The notes beneath the pieces were generated by a model. It saw only the letters and a program-made list of their open reading frames with translations, had not been told where the DNA came from and ran no database searches. A stretch of 64,000 nt of DNA, from assembly GCF_024345795.1 (NCBI RefSeq), contig NZ_JAGQBU010000008.1, positions 1 through 64,000 on the forward strand, in the 5' to 3' direction. Shown here piece after piece: positions 24,057 through 33,755 of the stretch. Source of the DNA: Synechococcus sp. J7-Johnson. GTDB lineage: Bacteria; Cyanobacteriota; Cyanobacteriia; PCC-6307; Cyanobiaceae. The first letter of the stretch is position 1; the number at the start of each line of letters is the position of its first letter. The translations under genes and the position numbers were made by a program.

Positions 24057-24351
24057 GAAGCGAGCAGGCCAGCGCAGCCTTCGGGTGCTTCTCACCGGGG
24101 CCGTGGCGGGCGCACTCCCCAGCGGTGCTGCCCTAACCGCGTTCGTCCATGGCTGCCGCCGATTCGGGGCAGCGGCGATCGTGCCCCAGCAGCCGACGTC
24201 AGAGGTGGTGAAGTTGCAGTTCTGGGCGCCTGACGGAACAGCTGGCTTTCAGCGCGCCCCTGTCTCCTGGCGCTCCACCTGAAGTCGTCCGCGAGCTGGT
24301 CAGAACCAGACGACCTCTGCTAGTACAGGTGTTCTCTTTGCTGGTGTCGCC

Positions 24352-24651
24352 GTGGCTGCTTCCCCGCCCCGCTCCCGCGGCGCCCGGCCGGCGCCCAACT
24401 CAACGGCAGACGATGACGGCTACGAGCAGTGGCCCTATCTCGATGAGGATGTGCTGGTGGCCAGCCGCAGCGGCAAGGTCTGCATGACCTGCCACTGGTT
24501 TCGCCATCACGCGGGGGTTGACTGCATCCCTCTGCTCACCTGCCAGCTGCACCAGGGTCTGCTGGCCCAGGGAGAGCACCTCACCAGCCGCTGCCAGGGT
24601 TGGACTGAGGACATGACGCGCCAGCGGGGCTGGTGCCCGGAGGTGGCATGA
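24352..24651 (+). CDS. Cys-rich small protein, unknown
   Basis: 99 residues from a GTG start: disordered N-terminus, then a Cys cluster (CMTCHWF, CIPLLTC, CQGW, WCPEVA) with His residues, suggesting a small metal-binding protein. Five Cys and three to four His could form one zinc site. Such Cys-rich small proteins are frequent in picocyanobacteria. First gene of the middle, host-like block. Confidence 0.55.
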   Translation: MAASPPRSRGARPAPNSTADDDGYEQWPYLDEDVLVASRSGKVCMTCHWFRHHAGVDCIPLLTCQLHQGLLAQGEHLTSRCQGWTEDMTRQRGWCPEVA

Positions 24652-24749
24652 GGCGAAAGCGAACCGTGCTGATCTGTGGAACCTGCGCAGTCTGTGCTTT
24701 ACGGCCACTCTCATCTCTTGGGCTGGGGGGAGCTTCATCAGGACACGCA

Positions 24750-25439
24750 TCAGTTGATGCGTTGATCGAGCAAGCGCAGTACTGCCTGGGTGCGGTTGGC
24801 GACCCCCAGCTTCTGCATGATTCCGTGGCCGTGCACGCGCACCGTGCCAAGGCTGATGCCTAGAGCGTCAGCGATCTGCTGGTTGCTCCAGCCCTGCCCC
24901 ATCGCCTTGAGCACCTCCAGCTCCCTAGGGGTGAGCAGCTCCAAAGCTGGGGTGTCCTGAAGGGTTCGATTGCCAGGCACTTCATTCAGGATTTGCCCGG
25001 GGGCGACCTGAGGGGACCCCAAGGGGAGCTCCAGATCCCGCAAAGCCGCTGTGGCCATGGCATCCCACCAGGATGCTCCCCGCAGCAGGGTTTCGATCGC
25101 CAGTTGCAGGTCGTGGGCCGAGACGCCTTTGCACACGTAGCCGCGGGCGCCCGTCAGGAGCAAGCGCCGACAGGCGGCGGGGTCCTCCTGGCTGGTAATC
25201 ACCAGCACCGGTAGCTCCGGGTGATCACTGGCGATCCGCCGGCAGGTTTCTAGCCCCCCCAGCCCTGGCAGCCCCAGATCCAGCAGCACCACGTCCACCG
25301 CTTGCCGGCGCAGTAGTTCCAGGGCCTGTTCGCCGTCACTGGCGGTGAGAACGCCAGTGACCTGCTCAAAGGCGGCCAGGGTGATCTCCAGCCCAAGGCG
25401 AAACAGCTCGTCGTCTTCGACCACCAGGCAAAGGGCCAT
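24750..25439 (-). CDS. NarL/FixJ-family response regulator
   Basis: 229 residues. Receiver domain 1-120 with acidic pocket ED9-D10, phospho-acceptor D54 in VVLLDLGLPGLGG, and K at about 104; LuxR-type HTH at 165-229 (LLTPRELEVLKAMGQGWSNQ, then IADALGISLGTVRVHGHGIM). Receives phosphate from the kinase encoded directly upstream (1-bp gap). The pair lies head-to-head with kdpA, so it is a good candidate regulator of kdp in place of KdpE, which is not seen. Confidence 0.9.
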   Translation of the reverse strand: MALCLVVEDDELFRLGLEITLAAFEQVTGVLTASDGEQALELLRRQAVDVVLLDLGLPGLGGLETCRRIASDHPELPVLVITSQEDPAACRRLLLTGARGYVCKGVSAHDLQLAIETLLRGASWWDAMATAALRDLELPLGSPQVAPGQILNEVPGNRTLQDTPALELLTPRELEVLKAMGQGWSNQQIADALGISLGTVRVHGHGIMQKLGVANRTQAVLRLLDQRIN

Positions 25440-25440
25440 C

Positions 25441-26568
25441 TCAATCGTCCTTGGCCAGGATGGGCAGGTCCACCTCGATTACCGCCCCGCCCCCAGTCCG
25501 GTTGCGCAGAGAGATCGTGCCGCCATGGGCGCTGACGATCTGGCGGCAGAGGTAGAGGCCCAGGCCACTGCCCTGGCGATCTGCCGAGAGCCGGTGAAAG
25601 CGCTGGAACAGATTGGGAAGTTCCTGCTCAGGAACCCCGGGTCCATGGTCAATCACCTGGAGCCGGTGGGCGGAGCCCAAGCTCGCCAGAGTCACAAGGA
25701 TCTGGCCGCCGCGCAGGCTGTGGTGGATCGCATTGAGCAGCAGGTTTTCGATCATCCGCCGCAGCTGCACGGGGTCGGCTACCAAGGTGTGCGCCTGCCG
25801 CTGGCCGCTGCCCATGAAGGTCAACCGAATCGTCAGCTGCCGTTCCTGGGCCAGGGCACTCACTTCATTGATCACCTCCTCTACGAGCTGGCTCAGATCC
25901 AGGTGCTCCAGGCTTAATCGCAAGCCCTCGGCGTCGTTCCCGTAGACCTCAAGCAGGGTCTGGATCTGGCGCAGCGCGCGGGTCTGGCCGCGCTCGATCG
26001 TAGAGATCGCCCGGCTCAGCAGCGCTCCATCGGGGCGTTGCTGCTCCCCCAGAAGCTTTGTGGTGGCGATCGTGCCGAGGATCGGGGTTTTGAGGTCGTG
26101 GGCCAGGGTAGCGACGAAGTCGCTGCGCAGATCCTCAACGCTAAGGCGCGCCTGGAGATCCAGCCGTTGACGCTGCAGGGCCTGAACCCGTAGGCATTGG
26201 CCCGCGGTGACGAGCAGGGCGCCGCAGACCAGAAGCCGGTTGACGACGACGGGCCCTTCCAGGGTCACGGGAGGAGGCAGCACCAGGTTGAGCAGGGTGA
26301 GCACGCAGACCAGCAGCGCGTAAGCCCAGAGCGTGCGCGCCGAAGCCGTGGTGCCCAGGCGCAGCATCGGGATCACGTAGAGCGTGCCGAACACAATGTC
26401 TTGCGGCGTCACGAATTCCAGGAGGGCGACGGCCAACGTCATCACCGACACCTGGCCGACAGCGGCGCTCATGAGTCCTATGTCCTTGGGTATAGAGCGC
26501 GTTGCCCGATTCATACCCACCGGCAGATGCGGACGCTCCAGCGCCCGCCGCAAAGTGACAGAGATCAC
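25441..26568 (-). CDS. Membrane sensor histidine kinase
   Basis: 375 residues. Four membrane helices at about 33-125 (VSVMTLAVALLEFV, IVFGTLYVIPML, LWAYALLVCVLTLLNLVL, RLLVCGALLVTAG), a coiled coil, HisKA with H157 in LAHDLKTP, N-box NLLLNAIHHS, G1 DHGPGVP and G2 GSGLGLYLC. The short membrane part resembles KdpD/DUF4118-type sensors in having four helices close together, but no KdpD N-domain is fused. Start uncertain: ATG at 26568 leaves only 20 bp to kdpA; ATG at 26514 is plausible. Confidence 0.88.
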   Translation of the reverse strand: MISVTLRRALERPHLPVGMNRATRSIPKDIGLMSAAVGQVSVMTLAVALLEFVTPQDIVFGTLYVIPMLRLGTTASARTLWAYALLVCVLTLLNLVLPPPVTLEGPVVVNRLLVCGALLVTAGQCLRVQALQRQRLDLQARLSVEDLRSDFVATLAHDLKTPILGTIATTKLLGEQQRPDGALLSRAISTIERGQTRALRQIQTLLEVYGNDAEGLRLSLEHLDLSQLVEEVINEVSALAQERQLTIRLTFMGSGQRQAHTLVADPVQLRRMIENLLLNAIHHSLRGGQILVTLASLGSAHRLQVIDHGPGVPEQELPNLFQRFHRLSADRQGSGLGLYLCRQIVSAHGGTISLRNRTGGGAVIEVDLPILAKDD

Positions 26569-26588
26569 CGCGATGGACGCTACCGCCC

Positions 26589-28265
26589 ATGACCGACTGG
26601 TTTCAGGTTGTCATTTTTGTGGCTCTGGTCTGGGCCGCGGCACCTGTGCTGGGCAAGCACCTCTTTCAGGTTTTCGGCGACCAGCCCCAGCCTCGCTTCG
26701 ATCGCTGGCTGACACCCGTGGAAAACGGGTTGCTGCGCTTCATCGGTGAGCGCGGTCGCCCGGCTGATCAGGCCTGGGATTATCTGCGGCCCCTGCTGCT
26801 CAGCAACCTGCTCTTCGGCCTGGTGGCCCTGGCCTTTCTCCTGTTCCAGCCCCCCTGGCTCAATGCCCAGGGGCTGCCGGCGATGCGCTGGGACACGGCC
26901 CTGCACACGGCGATCTCCTTTCTCACCAACACCGATCAGCAGCACTACACGCCGGAGCAGAGCCTCAGTGATCTGAGCCAGCTCGGGGCGTTGCAGTTCC
27001 TGTTCTTCACCTCGGCGGCCACCGGTCTGGCGGTGGGCTTCGCCTTCATTCGCGGGCTCTGCGGCCGCCCCCTGGGCAACTTCAACACCGACCTGATCCG
27101 CGGGATCACCCGGGTGCTGATCCCGCTCAGCTTCCTGTTCGCCCTGGTGCTGCTGGTCAACGGAGCGCCGATGACGCTGGCCGGCCCGGTCACGCTCAGA
27201 ACCCTCGAAGGTGCCGATCAGATCCTGGTGCGCGGCCCGGTGGCGGGCTTCGAGGCGATCAAGCAACTCGGCGAGAACGGCGGTGGCTTCTTCGGCGCCA
27301 ACTCCGCCCACCCGTTCGAGAACCCCAACCCGTTCACCAACCTGCTGGCGATGGTGGCGATGTTCGCCATCCCTGCCGCCACGATCGATGCCTTCGGCCG
27401 CTTCCTTGGCAACCGTCGCCAGGCCACGTTGCTGCTGCTGCTCGTGACGGTGCTGTTCCTGACGCTGGCGGCTGTGGCGATCAAAGCCGAGCAGGGGGGC
27501 AATCCCCTGCTGGCCGCCTGGCTCAGCGGCCCCAACCTCGAGGGCAAGGAGGTGCGGTTCGGCGCCGGCATCACCGCCCTGTTCGCCACGATCACAACGG
27601 GCTCGATGACCGGCGCAGTGAACGGATCGATGGATTCGCTGCTGCCCCTGGGGGGGCTGGTGCCGCTGTTCAACCTGTTCCTGCAGGTGATCTTCGGCGG
27701 CCAGGGCACCGGCGTGGCCTACCTGCTGGTGTTCCTGATCCTCACGGTGTTCCTCACCGGCCTGATGGTGGGGCGCACCCCCGAACTGTTCGGCCGCAAG
27801 GTGGAGAAGGGGGAGATCGTCTGGAGCAGCCTGATCCTGCTGATCCACCCGCTGTTCGTGCTGGTGCCGGCGGCGATCACCCTCGCCTACGCCCCCGCCC
27901 TCTCGGGCATCAGCAACCCGGGGTCCCACGGCATCAGCCAGGTGGTCTACGAGTACGCCTCGGCTTCCGCCAACAACGGCAGCGGCTTCGAAGGCCTGGG
28001 AGACGGATCGCTGTGGTGGAACCTCAGCACGATCGTCAGCCTGCTGGGGGGCCGCTACCTGCCGATCGCGGCCCTGCTGCTGCTGGCCGCCGGTTTCGCC
28101 CGCAAGACCAAGGTGCCGCCCGGCCCCGGCACCCTCGCCACCGATACCGGTCTGTTCACCGTGGTGACAGGGGTGGTGATCCTGATCCTTGGCGCGCTCA
28201 CGTTTTTCCCGGTGCTGGCCCTCGGGCCGATCGCCGAAGCCTTTTCGCTGGTAGGAGCCCCATGA
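26589..28265 (+). CDS. kdpA: K+-transporting ATPase subunit A
   Basis: 558 residues, the usual KdpA length, with about ten membrane helices. The K+ selectivity loops are visible, e.g. TNTDQQHY and [18 protein letters not shown], and SATTGLAVGF-like segments. KdpA selects and conducts K+ in the KdpFABC complex under K+ limitation. First gene of the operon; its TGA overlaps the kdpB ATG. A long antisense reading frame on the minus strand is a codon-bias artefact. Confidence 0.97.
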   Translation: MTDWFQVVIFVALVWAAAPVLGKHLFQVFGDQPQPRFDRWLTPVENGLLRFIGERGRPADQAWDYLRPLLLSNLLFGLVALAFLLFQPPWLNAQGLPAMRWDTALHTAISFLTNTDQQHYTPEQSLSDLSQLGALQFLFFTSAATGLAVGFAFIRGLCGRPLGNFNTDLIRGITRVLIPLSFLFALVLLVNGAPMTLAGPVTLRTLEGADQILVRGPVAGFEAIKQLGENGGGFFGANSAHPFENPNPFTNLLAMVAMFAIPAATIDAFGRFLGNRRQATLLLLLVTVLFLTLAAVAIKAEQGGNPLLAAWLSGPNLEGKEVRFGAGITALFATITTGSMTGAVNGSMDSLLPLGGLVPLFNLFLQVIFGGQGTGVAYLLVFLILTVFLTGLMVGRTPELFGRKVEKGEIVWSSLILLIHPLFVLVPAAITLAYAPALSGISNPGSHGISQVVYEYASASANNGSGFEGLGDGSLWWNLSTIVSLLGGRYLPIAALLLLAAGFARKTKVPPGPGTLATDTGLFTVVTGVVILILGALTFFPVLALGPIAEAFSLVGAP

Positions 28266-30358
28266 CGACACTGCAACCGCCGATCTTTCCCCGCATGCCA
28301 CGGGGTCGCCGCGACCAGCGGCGCTACACCGAGCGTCCCAAGAGCGATGGCCTGCTGGGTCGGGCCGTTGTGCAGTCGTTCGTGAAGCTCGACCCGCGCC
28401 TCACCGTGCGCAATCCGGTGATGTTCGTGGTCTGGTGCGGCACGCTTGTGACCCTGGCCGCCACGGTGGAGCCGCGCTTGTTCGAGCTCAGCCCCGAGGC
28501 GCCGGGCCGGGGCTTCAACGCCCTGCTCAGCCTGATCCTGCTGGCCACCCTGCTGTTCGCCAACTTCGCCGAGGCGTTGGCTGAGGGTCGTGGCAAGGCC
28601 CAGGCCGATGCCCTGCGTCGCACCCAGGCCAGCACCCAAGCCCGGCGGCTGCTGCCCGATGGCAGCGAATCGCTGGTGGATTCCAGTGCCCTGCGCCGGG
28701 GCGATCAGGTGCGTGTCAGCCAGGGCGAGATGGTCCCCGCCGACGGGGAGGTGGTCGATGGGGTGGCAGCGGTGGATGAATCGGCGATCACCGGTGAATC
28801 GGCCCCCGTGCTCAAGGAAGCGGGCTCTGATGTAGCCAGTTCGGTAACGGGCGGCACACGGGTGGTGTCCGATGAGCTGCTGATCCGGATCACGGCCGAC
28901 CCCGGCAAGGGCTTCATCGATCGGATGATCGCCCTGGTGGAGGGGGCCGAGCGCACCAAAACTCCCAACGAGATCGCCCTGACTGTGCTGCTGGCGGTGC
29001 TCACCCAGGTGTTCCTGATCGCCGTGGCCACCCTGCCGCCGGTGGCCGCTTACATCGGCAGCCCCACTCCTGTGGTGGTGCTGGTAGCCCTGCTGGTGGC
29101 GCTGATCCCCACCACGATCGGCGGCCTGCTCAGTGCGATCGGCATCGCCGGCATGGACCGGGTGGCCCAGTTCAACGTGATCGCCACCTCCGGGCGCGCC
29201 GTGGAGGCCTGCGGCGACATCACCACCCTGGTGCTCGACAAAACCGGCACGATCACCCTCGGCAACCGCCTGGCGGAGGAGTTCCTGCCGGTTGGCGGCC
29301 ACAGCGAGCGCGAGCTGGCCACCACCGCCCATGCCGCCAGCTGGTTCGACAACACACCGGAGGGCAAGTCGATCGTGCGCCTGGCCGAGAAGCTCGATGC
29401 CGTGACGACCCTGCCGATGGACACGGCCACGGGGCTGGAGTTCTCGGCACGCACGCGAATGAGTGGCACTGATCTGGCTGATGGCAACGAGCTGCGCAAG
29501 GGGGCTGTGGAGGCGATCAAGGGGTTCGTGCGCTCCCGGGGCGGCACGGTGCCAGCGGACCTCGATGGGGCCTATGAGCGGGTGTCACGGCTCGGGGGCA
29601 CCCCCCTGGCGGTGTGCTTGAACGCCGAGATCCATGGGGTGATTTACCTCAAAGACATCATCAAGCCCGGCATGCGGGAACGTTTCGACCAGCTGCGGCG
29701 CATGGGCATCCGCAGCGTGATGCTCACCGGTGACAACGCCATCACCGCCGGGGTGATCGCCCGCGAGGCCGGCGTCGACGACTTCATCGCCGAGGCCACC
29801 CCGGAGGACAAGATCGCCGTGATCCAGGCGGAGCAACGGCTCGGGCGGCTGGTGGCGATGACCGGCGATGGCACCAACGACGCCCCCGCCCTGGCCCAGG
29901 CAAACGTGGGGGTGGCGATGAACTCCGGTACCCAGGCCGCCAAGGAGGCGGCCAACATGGTCGACCTCGATTCCGATCCCACCAAGCTGATCGACATCGT
30001 GACGATCGGGAAGCAGCTGCTGATTACCCGCGGCGCGCTCACCACCTTCTCGATCGCCAACGACGTGGCCAAGTACTTCGCGATCCTGCCAGCGCTGTTC
30101 GGCAAGGCGGGCCTGGCGCCCCTGAACCTGATGGGCCTGGCCAGTCCCCAGTCGGCGATTCTCTCGGCGATGGTGTTCAACGCCCTGATCATTCCCGCCC
30201 TGGTGCCCCTGGCTCTCAAGGGCGTGGCCTTCCGGCCGGCCACCGCTGATCAGCTGCTGCGGCGCAACCTGCTCGTCTACGGGCTGGGGGGCTTGGTGGT
30301 GCCGTTCATCGGCATCAAGCTGATCGATTTGGCCGTCTCCGCCCTGCGGCTGGTCTGA
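28262..30358 (+). CDS. kdpB: K+-transporting ATPase subunit B (P-type ATPase)
   Basis: 698 residues from ATG at 28262 (ATGA overlap). TGES loop (ITGESAPV), phosphorylation site D326 in [19 protein letters not shown] nucleotide-binding region and [12 protein letters not shown] hinge are intact. It hydrolyses ATP to drive K+ taken in through KdpA. An in-frame extension upstream to 28013 lies inside kdpA and is not used. Confidence 0.97.
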   Translation: MTTLQPPIFPRMPRGRRDQRRYTERPKSDGLLGRAVVQSFVKLDPRLTVRNPVMFVVWCGTLVTLAATVEPRLFELSPEAPGRGFNALLSLILLATLLFANFAEALAEGRGKAQADALRRTQASTQARRLLPDGSESLVDSSALRRGDQVRVSQGEMVPADGEVVDGVAAVDESAITGESAPVLKEAGSDVASSVTGGTRVVSDELLIRITADPGKGFIDRMIALVEGAERTKTPNEIALTVLLAVLTQVFLIAVATLPPVAAYIGSPTPVVVLVALLVALIPTTIGGLLSAIGIAGMDRVAQFNVIATSGRAVEACGDITTLVLDKTGTITLGNRLAEEFLPVGGHSERELATTAHAASWFDNTPEGKSIVRLAEKLDAVTTLPMDTATGLEFSARTRMSGTDLADGNELRKGAVEAIKGFVRSRGGTVPADLDGAYERVSRLGGTPLAVCLNAEIHGVIYLKDIIKPGMRERFDQLRRMGIRSVMLTGDNAITAGVIAREAGVDDFIAEATPEDKIAVIQAEQRLGRLVAMTGDGTNDAPALAQANVGVAMNSGTQAAKEAANMVDLDSDPTKLIDIVTIGKQLLITRGALTTFSIANDVAKYFAILPALFGKAGLAPLNLMGLASPQSAILSAMVFNALIIPALVPLALKGVAFRPATADQLLRRNLLVYGLGGLVVPFIGIKLIDLAVSALRLV

Positions 30359-30464
30359 GCTGCCGCGCCATTCAGGCCGCTCCGCTCAGGCCGATCCGCG
30401 CCTGCTGCTGATCCACGCCCCCAACTGACTCCCCGCCAATCCATCACCCAACCTTCCCCGACCC

Positions 30465-30665
30465 ATGGCTTCTTCGTCTGGTCTCCTGAGTAAACCGCTG
30501 TTCTGGCTGCCCCTGGTGCTGGCCCTGGGCACGGCATTGGCCGCACCCCTGTTCGGCTCCAGCCCCAGCCCTCTGCAGACCACCGCCCTTGCCCTGCTGC
30601 TCACCGGCACCGTGGTGCTCTCGGGCTATCTGTTCGTTGTGATCTTTCAACCGGAGCGTTTCTGA
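30465..30665 (+). CDS. kdpF: KdpF-like subunit with extra membrane helix
   Basis: 66 residues; the C-terminal half (LLLTGTVVLSGYLFVVIFQP, then ERF) matches KdpF, a ~30-residue stabilising subunit. An additional N-terminal hydrophobic segment (FWLPLVLALGTALAAPLF) makes it twice the E. coli length. Located between kdpB and kdpC; its stop overlaps the kdpC ATG (TGATG). Confidence 0.75.
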   Translation: MASSSGLLSKPLFWLPLVLALGTALAAPLFGSSPSPLQTTALALLLTGTVVLSGYLFVVIFQPERF

Positions 30666-31243
30666 TGTCCTTCCTGCGAGAGGGCTTCAAGGCCCTGCGC
30701 CTCACCGCCGCGCTCTGGCTGCTCACCGTGGTGCTCTACACCCTGCCGCTGCTGGCTGTGGGCCAGGGCCTGTTCCCCGCCCAGGCCAACGGCAGCCTGC
30801 TGCGCAACGAGAGTGGCCAGGTGCTGGGATCGACCCTGATCGGCCAGCCCTTTGCCTCCGATCGCTACTTCTGGAGCCGTCCGAGCGCCGTCGACTACAG
30901 CACCGGCAAGGCGGCACCGACCTCCGCCCCCAGCAACCTGGGCCCCACCAACCCTGATCTGGTGAAACGGATCAAGGACATGGCCGCTACCTACGCCCAG
31001 GCGGGCATCGCCAAGCCCGCCGCTGATCAGCTGTATGCCTCCGGTTCGGGTCTCGATCCCCACATCTCTCCGGAAGCGGCGCGTCAGCAGATCCCGAGGC
31101 TGGCCGCGGCCCGAGGAGTTCCTAGCAACCGGCTGGAGCCGCTGATCCAGCGCCACACCCAGGGCCGGTTCCTTGGCTTCATCGGTGAGCCGGGCGTGAA
31201 CGTGCTGGCGCTCAACAACGCCCTCGATCAGATCAAGCCGTGA
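30665..31243 (+). CDS. kdpC: K+-transporting ATPase subunit C
   Basis: 192 residues with one N-terminal membrane helix (LTAALWLLTVVLYTLPLLAV) and periplasmic/soluble domain containing SDRYFWSRPSAVDYSTGKAA, SGSGLDPHISP and NVLALNNALD, all KdpC landmarks. Acts as a chaperone-like subunit raising ATP affinity. GTGA overlap with the next gene. Confidence 0.95.
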   Translation: MSFLREGFKALRLTAALWLLTVVLYTLPLLAVGQGLFPAQANGSLLRNESGQVLGSTLIGQPFASDRYFWSRPSAVDYSTGKAAPTSAPSNLGPTNPDLVKRIKDMAATYAQAGIAKPAADQLYASGSGLDPHISPEAARQQIPRLAAARGVPSNRLEPLIQRHTQGRFLGFIGEPGVNVLALNNALDQIKP

Positions 31244-32370
31244 TCCGCATGCTCGGGGGCCCGGGGCGGCACAAGCTGTTCATCGGTATGGCCCCCGGCG
31301 TGGGCAAGACCTTCCGCATGCTCCAGGAGGCGCAGGACCTCAAGAGGGAGGGGGTTGATGTGGTCATCGGGGTGCTCGAAACCCATGGCCGCCGCGATAC
31401 GGCCCGCCAGGCCGAGGGGCTGGAGCAGGTGCCCCGCCGGCGCCTGGTGCACCAAGGGGTGACCCTTGAAGAACTTGATGTTGGGGCGATCCTGGCCCGC
31501 CGACCCCAGCTGGTGCTGGTGGATGAGCTGGCCCATACGAACGTGCCCGGCAGCGAGCGCCCCAAGCGCTGGCAGGACGTGGCGGTGCTGCTGGCCGCCG
31601 GGCTCGACGTGTATTCCACGGTCAACATCCAGCACCTGGAGAGCCTTAACGACCAGGTGGCCCAGCTCACCGGTGTGGTGGTGCGCGAACGCCTGCCCGA
31701 TCGGGTGCTGCAGCAGGCCGAGGAGGTGGTGCTGGTGGATGTCACCCCCGAGACCCTGCAGGAGCGATTGCAGGACGGAAAGGTCTATGCCGCCGAAAAG
31801 GTGGACCAGGCCCTGGCCCATTTCTTCCGTCGCCCCCACCTGGTGGCACTAAGGGAGCTGGCGTTGCGGGAGGTGGCCGACCGGGTGGAGGAAGACGGCC
31901 CGCCGGCCAGGGGCCTGCGGGAGCGGGTGATGGTGTGCCTCTCCACCTACCCCGGATCAAACCGGCTGCTGCGCCGCGCCGCCCGCCTGGCGGGCTTCAT
32001 GGATGCGCCGTTGTTGGCGCTCACCGTTCAGGACCCCGGCCACTTTCTCAGCAAGGAGGAGGCGGTGCGGCTTGAGGAGTCGATCCGGCTCTGCGAGGAT
32101 TTCGGCGCCGAGTTCCTGCGCATCGACAGCGACGACGCCCTCGGCACCATCGCGCGAGTCGCCAGCGAACGCGGCATCACCCAGGTCGTGCTGGGCCAGA
32201 CCCTGCGCTCCCGCCCCCAGGCGTTTCTGCGGCGCACGCTCTCCGAGAAGCTCCAGCACCGCCTCAAGGGCCAAGCGGTGGATCTGCACCTGATCTCGAT
32301 CGACGCCAGCTCCCCCCAGGCGGAGTTGCCGGAGGATTCCAGGGGCGGCCGAGATCAGCGGATCTCGTAG
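31240..32370 (+). CDS. kdpD: KdpD N-terminal domain protein, no kinase
   Basis: 376 residues from GTG at 31240. KdpD N-domain with Walker A GMAPGVGKT (16-24) and Walker B VLVDELAHT, followed by a USP-like domain (VMVCLSTYPGSNRLLRRAAR ... SERGITQVVLGQTLRSRPQA). The membrane, HisKA and HATPase parts of full KdpD are absent, a form known from cyanobacteria. In E. coli this part binds ATP and c-di-AMP-type signals bind the USP region elsewhere. It may act on KdpFABC or on the nearby kinase. Confidence 0.88.
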   Translation: MIRMLGGPGRHKLFIGMAPGVGKTFRMLQEAQDLKREGVDVVIGVLETHGRRDTARQAEGLEQVPRRRLVHQGVTLEELDVGAILARRPQLVLVDELAHTNVPGSERPKRWQDVAVLLAAGLDVYSTVNIQHLESLNDQVAQLTGVVVRERLPDRVLQQAEEVVLVDVTPETLQERLQDGKVYAAEKVDQALAHFFRRPHLVALRELALREVADRVEEDGPPARGLRERVMVCLSTYPGSNRLLRRAARLAGFMDAPLLALTVQDPGHFLSKEEAVRLEESIRLCEDFGAEFLRIDSDDALGTIARVASERGITQVVLGQTLRSRPQAFLRRTLSEKLQHRLKGQAVDLHLISIDASSPQAELPEDSRGGRDQRIS

Positions 32371-32665
32371 TGCAGCCAGCGGCAATCGAGGTCGCCTGTA
32401 CCGATCAACGACTGGCAGGGAACACCATCAACTCGGTGTTGTGGTCTGAACTGATGAGGAAGCCCTCATCGAAGCAAGGGCTCTCTCAATCAACACTGTC
32501 GTGGTAGCGATTAGTTAACCAAACTAGGTGAGCATCACGGCCACCTTGATCGTGATGGATAGCGATGATACGAAAGCGAAGCAGGTGATTTCCCGTGCCA
32601 CCAGTGATCTGCACATGAAGATCCTCCAGCTTGTTGGAGCCGATTGATTGGTCTATCCCTCACAG

Positions 32666-32878
32666 ATGCAGGGACACTGGCTTGGACTTGAGCTCATGCG
32701 TCCAAACATGCTGGAGCGGCTCCACTTGTTGCTGGAGTGGGTGGCCGTTTACGACGAGCGGGAGGGGGAGCTGGGCCGGGGCGACCATCGAGAGTGCTTC
32801 CTCTCCTACGAGGGCCCGCGAACGCACTGGATCGAGAGGCCCAGCCTGGATGCCCTCAGCGAAATTTCCTGGGATTGA
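32666..32878 (+). CDS. Small hypothetical protein
   Basis: 70 residues: MQGHWLGLELMRPNMLERLH followed by a charged segment and YEGPRTHWIERPSLDALSEI. An upstream TTG at 32648 could extend it. Codon use looks normal for the region but no domain is seen and nothing couples it to neighbours. Confidence 0.35.
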   Translation: MQGHWLGLELMRPNMLERLHLLLEWVAVYDEREGELGRGDHRECFLSYEGPRTHWIERPSLDALSEISWD

Positions 32879-33150
32879 ACCCACAGTCCTCAGGCCTCGC
32901 TTCTCCAGCCACATCGATAAGGCCTTAACCCACAGCCGACCGCAAGTGGGGCGATCTCGTGAACTCGCTCCCTCGCCCGATCCTGGGTCCCGCCTGGAAG
33001 GATCACCAGCCGGCTGGATCCCACTGGGCCACGTCACCGCCAGCACCGAGGAGGAACGGTTTGCCGTACTGACAAGCAAAACAAGCGGATCTATCAATGA
33101 ATCAGAGGCCTCGACCAGGGCAGCACCAACCAGTTCCCTGCAACCGGCCC

Positions 33151-33176
33151 AAGGGCGCCCGACACGGGGCGCCCTT
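33151..33176. terminator. Perfect 10-bp stem-loop
   Basis: AAGGGCGCCC-GACACG-GGGCGCCCTT. A perfect 10-bp stem with 6-nt loop, typical in strength of an intrinsic terminator, though the following bases are CCCATT rather than a T-tract. Confidence 0.6.
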
Positions 33177-33323
33177 CCCATTGGGTACCTGTTCAGCCTT
33201 CCTGCAGCTGCGCTGGTATGCCGGCCTTTTGCTCTTCTCCAAGACGGTGTCTGGCTTCCCCGGCAGCGTCATGCCTGGCCAGGTAGCCAGGCCTAGCGTT
33301 CGGGCAATGCCGCCGGGTGGGCC

Positions 33324-33713
33324 ATGGCCGTGGTGAACCGCTGTGCGGTGGGGATCTACCCCAGCCAGAAACTGCTCGACTGGGCACGTCAGCTCGAGTT
33401 GGATGTGGATGTTGCCGGAGCCAGTGAGCCCTGCCTGTATCTGATCCCCGACTACGACACGCAAGAGGAGGCAGAGGAGATTCTCGAGGAGGTTTACGAG
33501 GCGATTTTCGAGGCCGAGCTCGATTACTGGCATCGCGACACTGCCACCTGGCCGGCGGAGCGCACCTACGCGGTGTTTCGGAAGTGGTTCGAGGTGCGCT
33601 TCTACCCCTTGATCCAGGACCTGGTGGGCGAAGAGATCACCGCCACCGAGCTGGATGAGGAGTTCATCGGTGAGCTGCGCACGGCGCTGGAGGGTCTGGA
33701 GCCGCGCCCCTGA
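33324..33713 (+). CDS. Acidic conserved-type protein, unknown
   Basis: 129 residues, strongly acidic in the middle (DYDTQEEAEEILEEVYEAIF) with an aromatic C-terminal half (YAVFRKWFEVRFYPLIQDLV). Size and composition resemble short conserved proteins of picocyanobacteria; I do not know a function. Good start context (GCCGGGTGGGCC before ATG). Confidence 0.6.
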   Translation: MAVVNRCAVGIYPSQKLLDWARQLELDVDVAGASEPCLYLIPDYDTQEEAEEILEEVYEAIFEAELDYWHRDTATWPAERTYAVFRKWFEVRFYPLIQDLVGEEITATELDEEFIGELRTALEGLEPRP

Positions 33714-33755
33714 GCGAGGCCAGAAGGGAAGGGCGACGGCCCTCAGACTGGGGTG

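Larger units (their letters stand above)
32371..33323. other. Gene-poor stretch after kdp
   Basis: About 950 bp. A 6-bp stem AGCCCT-n10-AGGGCT (32461-32482) may end the kdp transcript. A 39-codon GTG ORF (32528-32646) and a 70-codon ORF (32666-32878) are the only candidates for genes; a strong hairpin lies at 33151-33176. No repeat or RNA gene recognised. Confidence 0.45.

Noticed and set aside
26580-28301. 573-codon open frame antisense to kdpA (and a 425-codon one antisense to kdpB)
   Set aside because: Low-complexity Gln/Gly/Arg-rich products opposite well-conserved genes; typical result of high GC codon bias.
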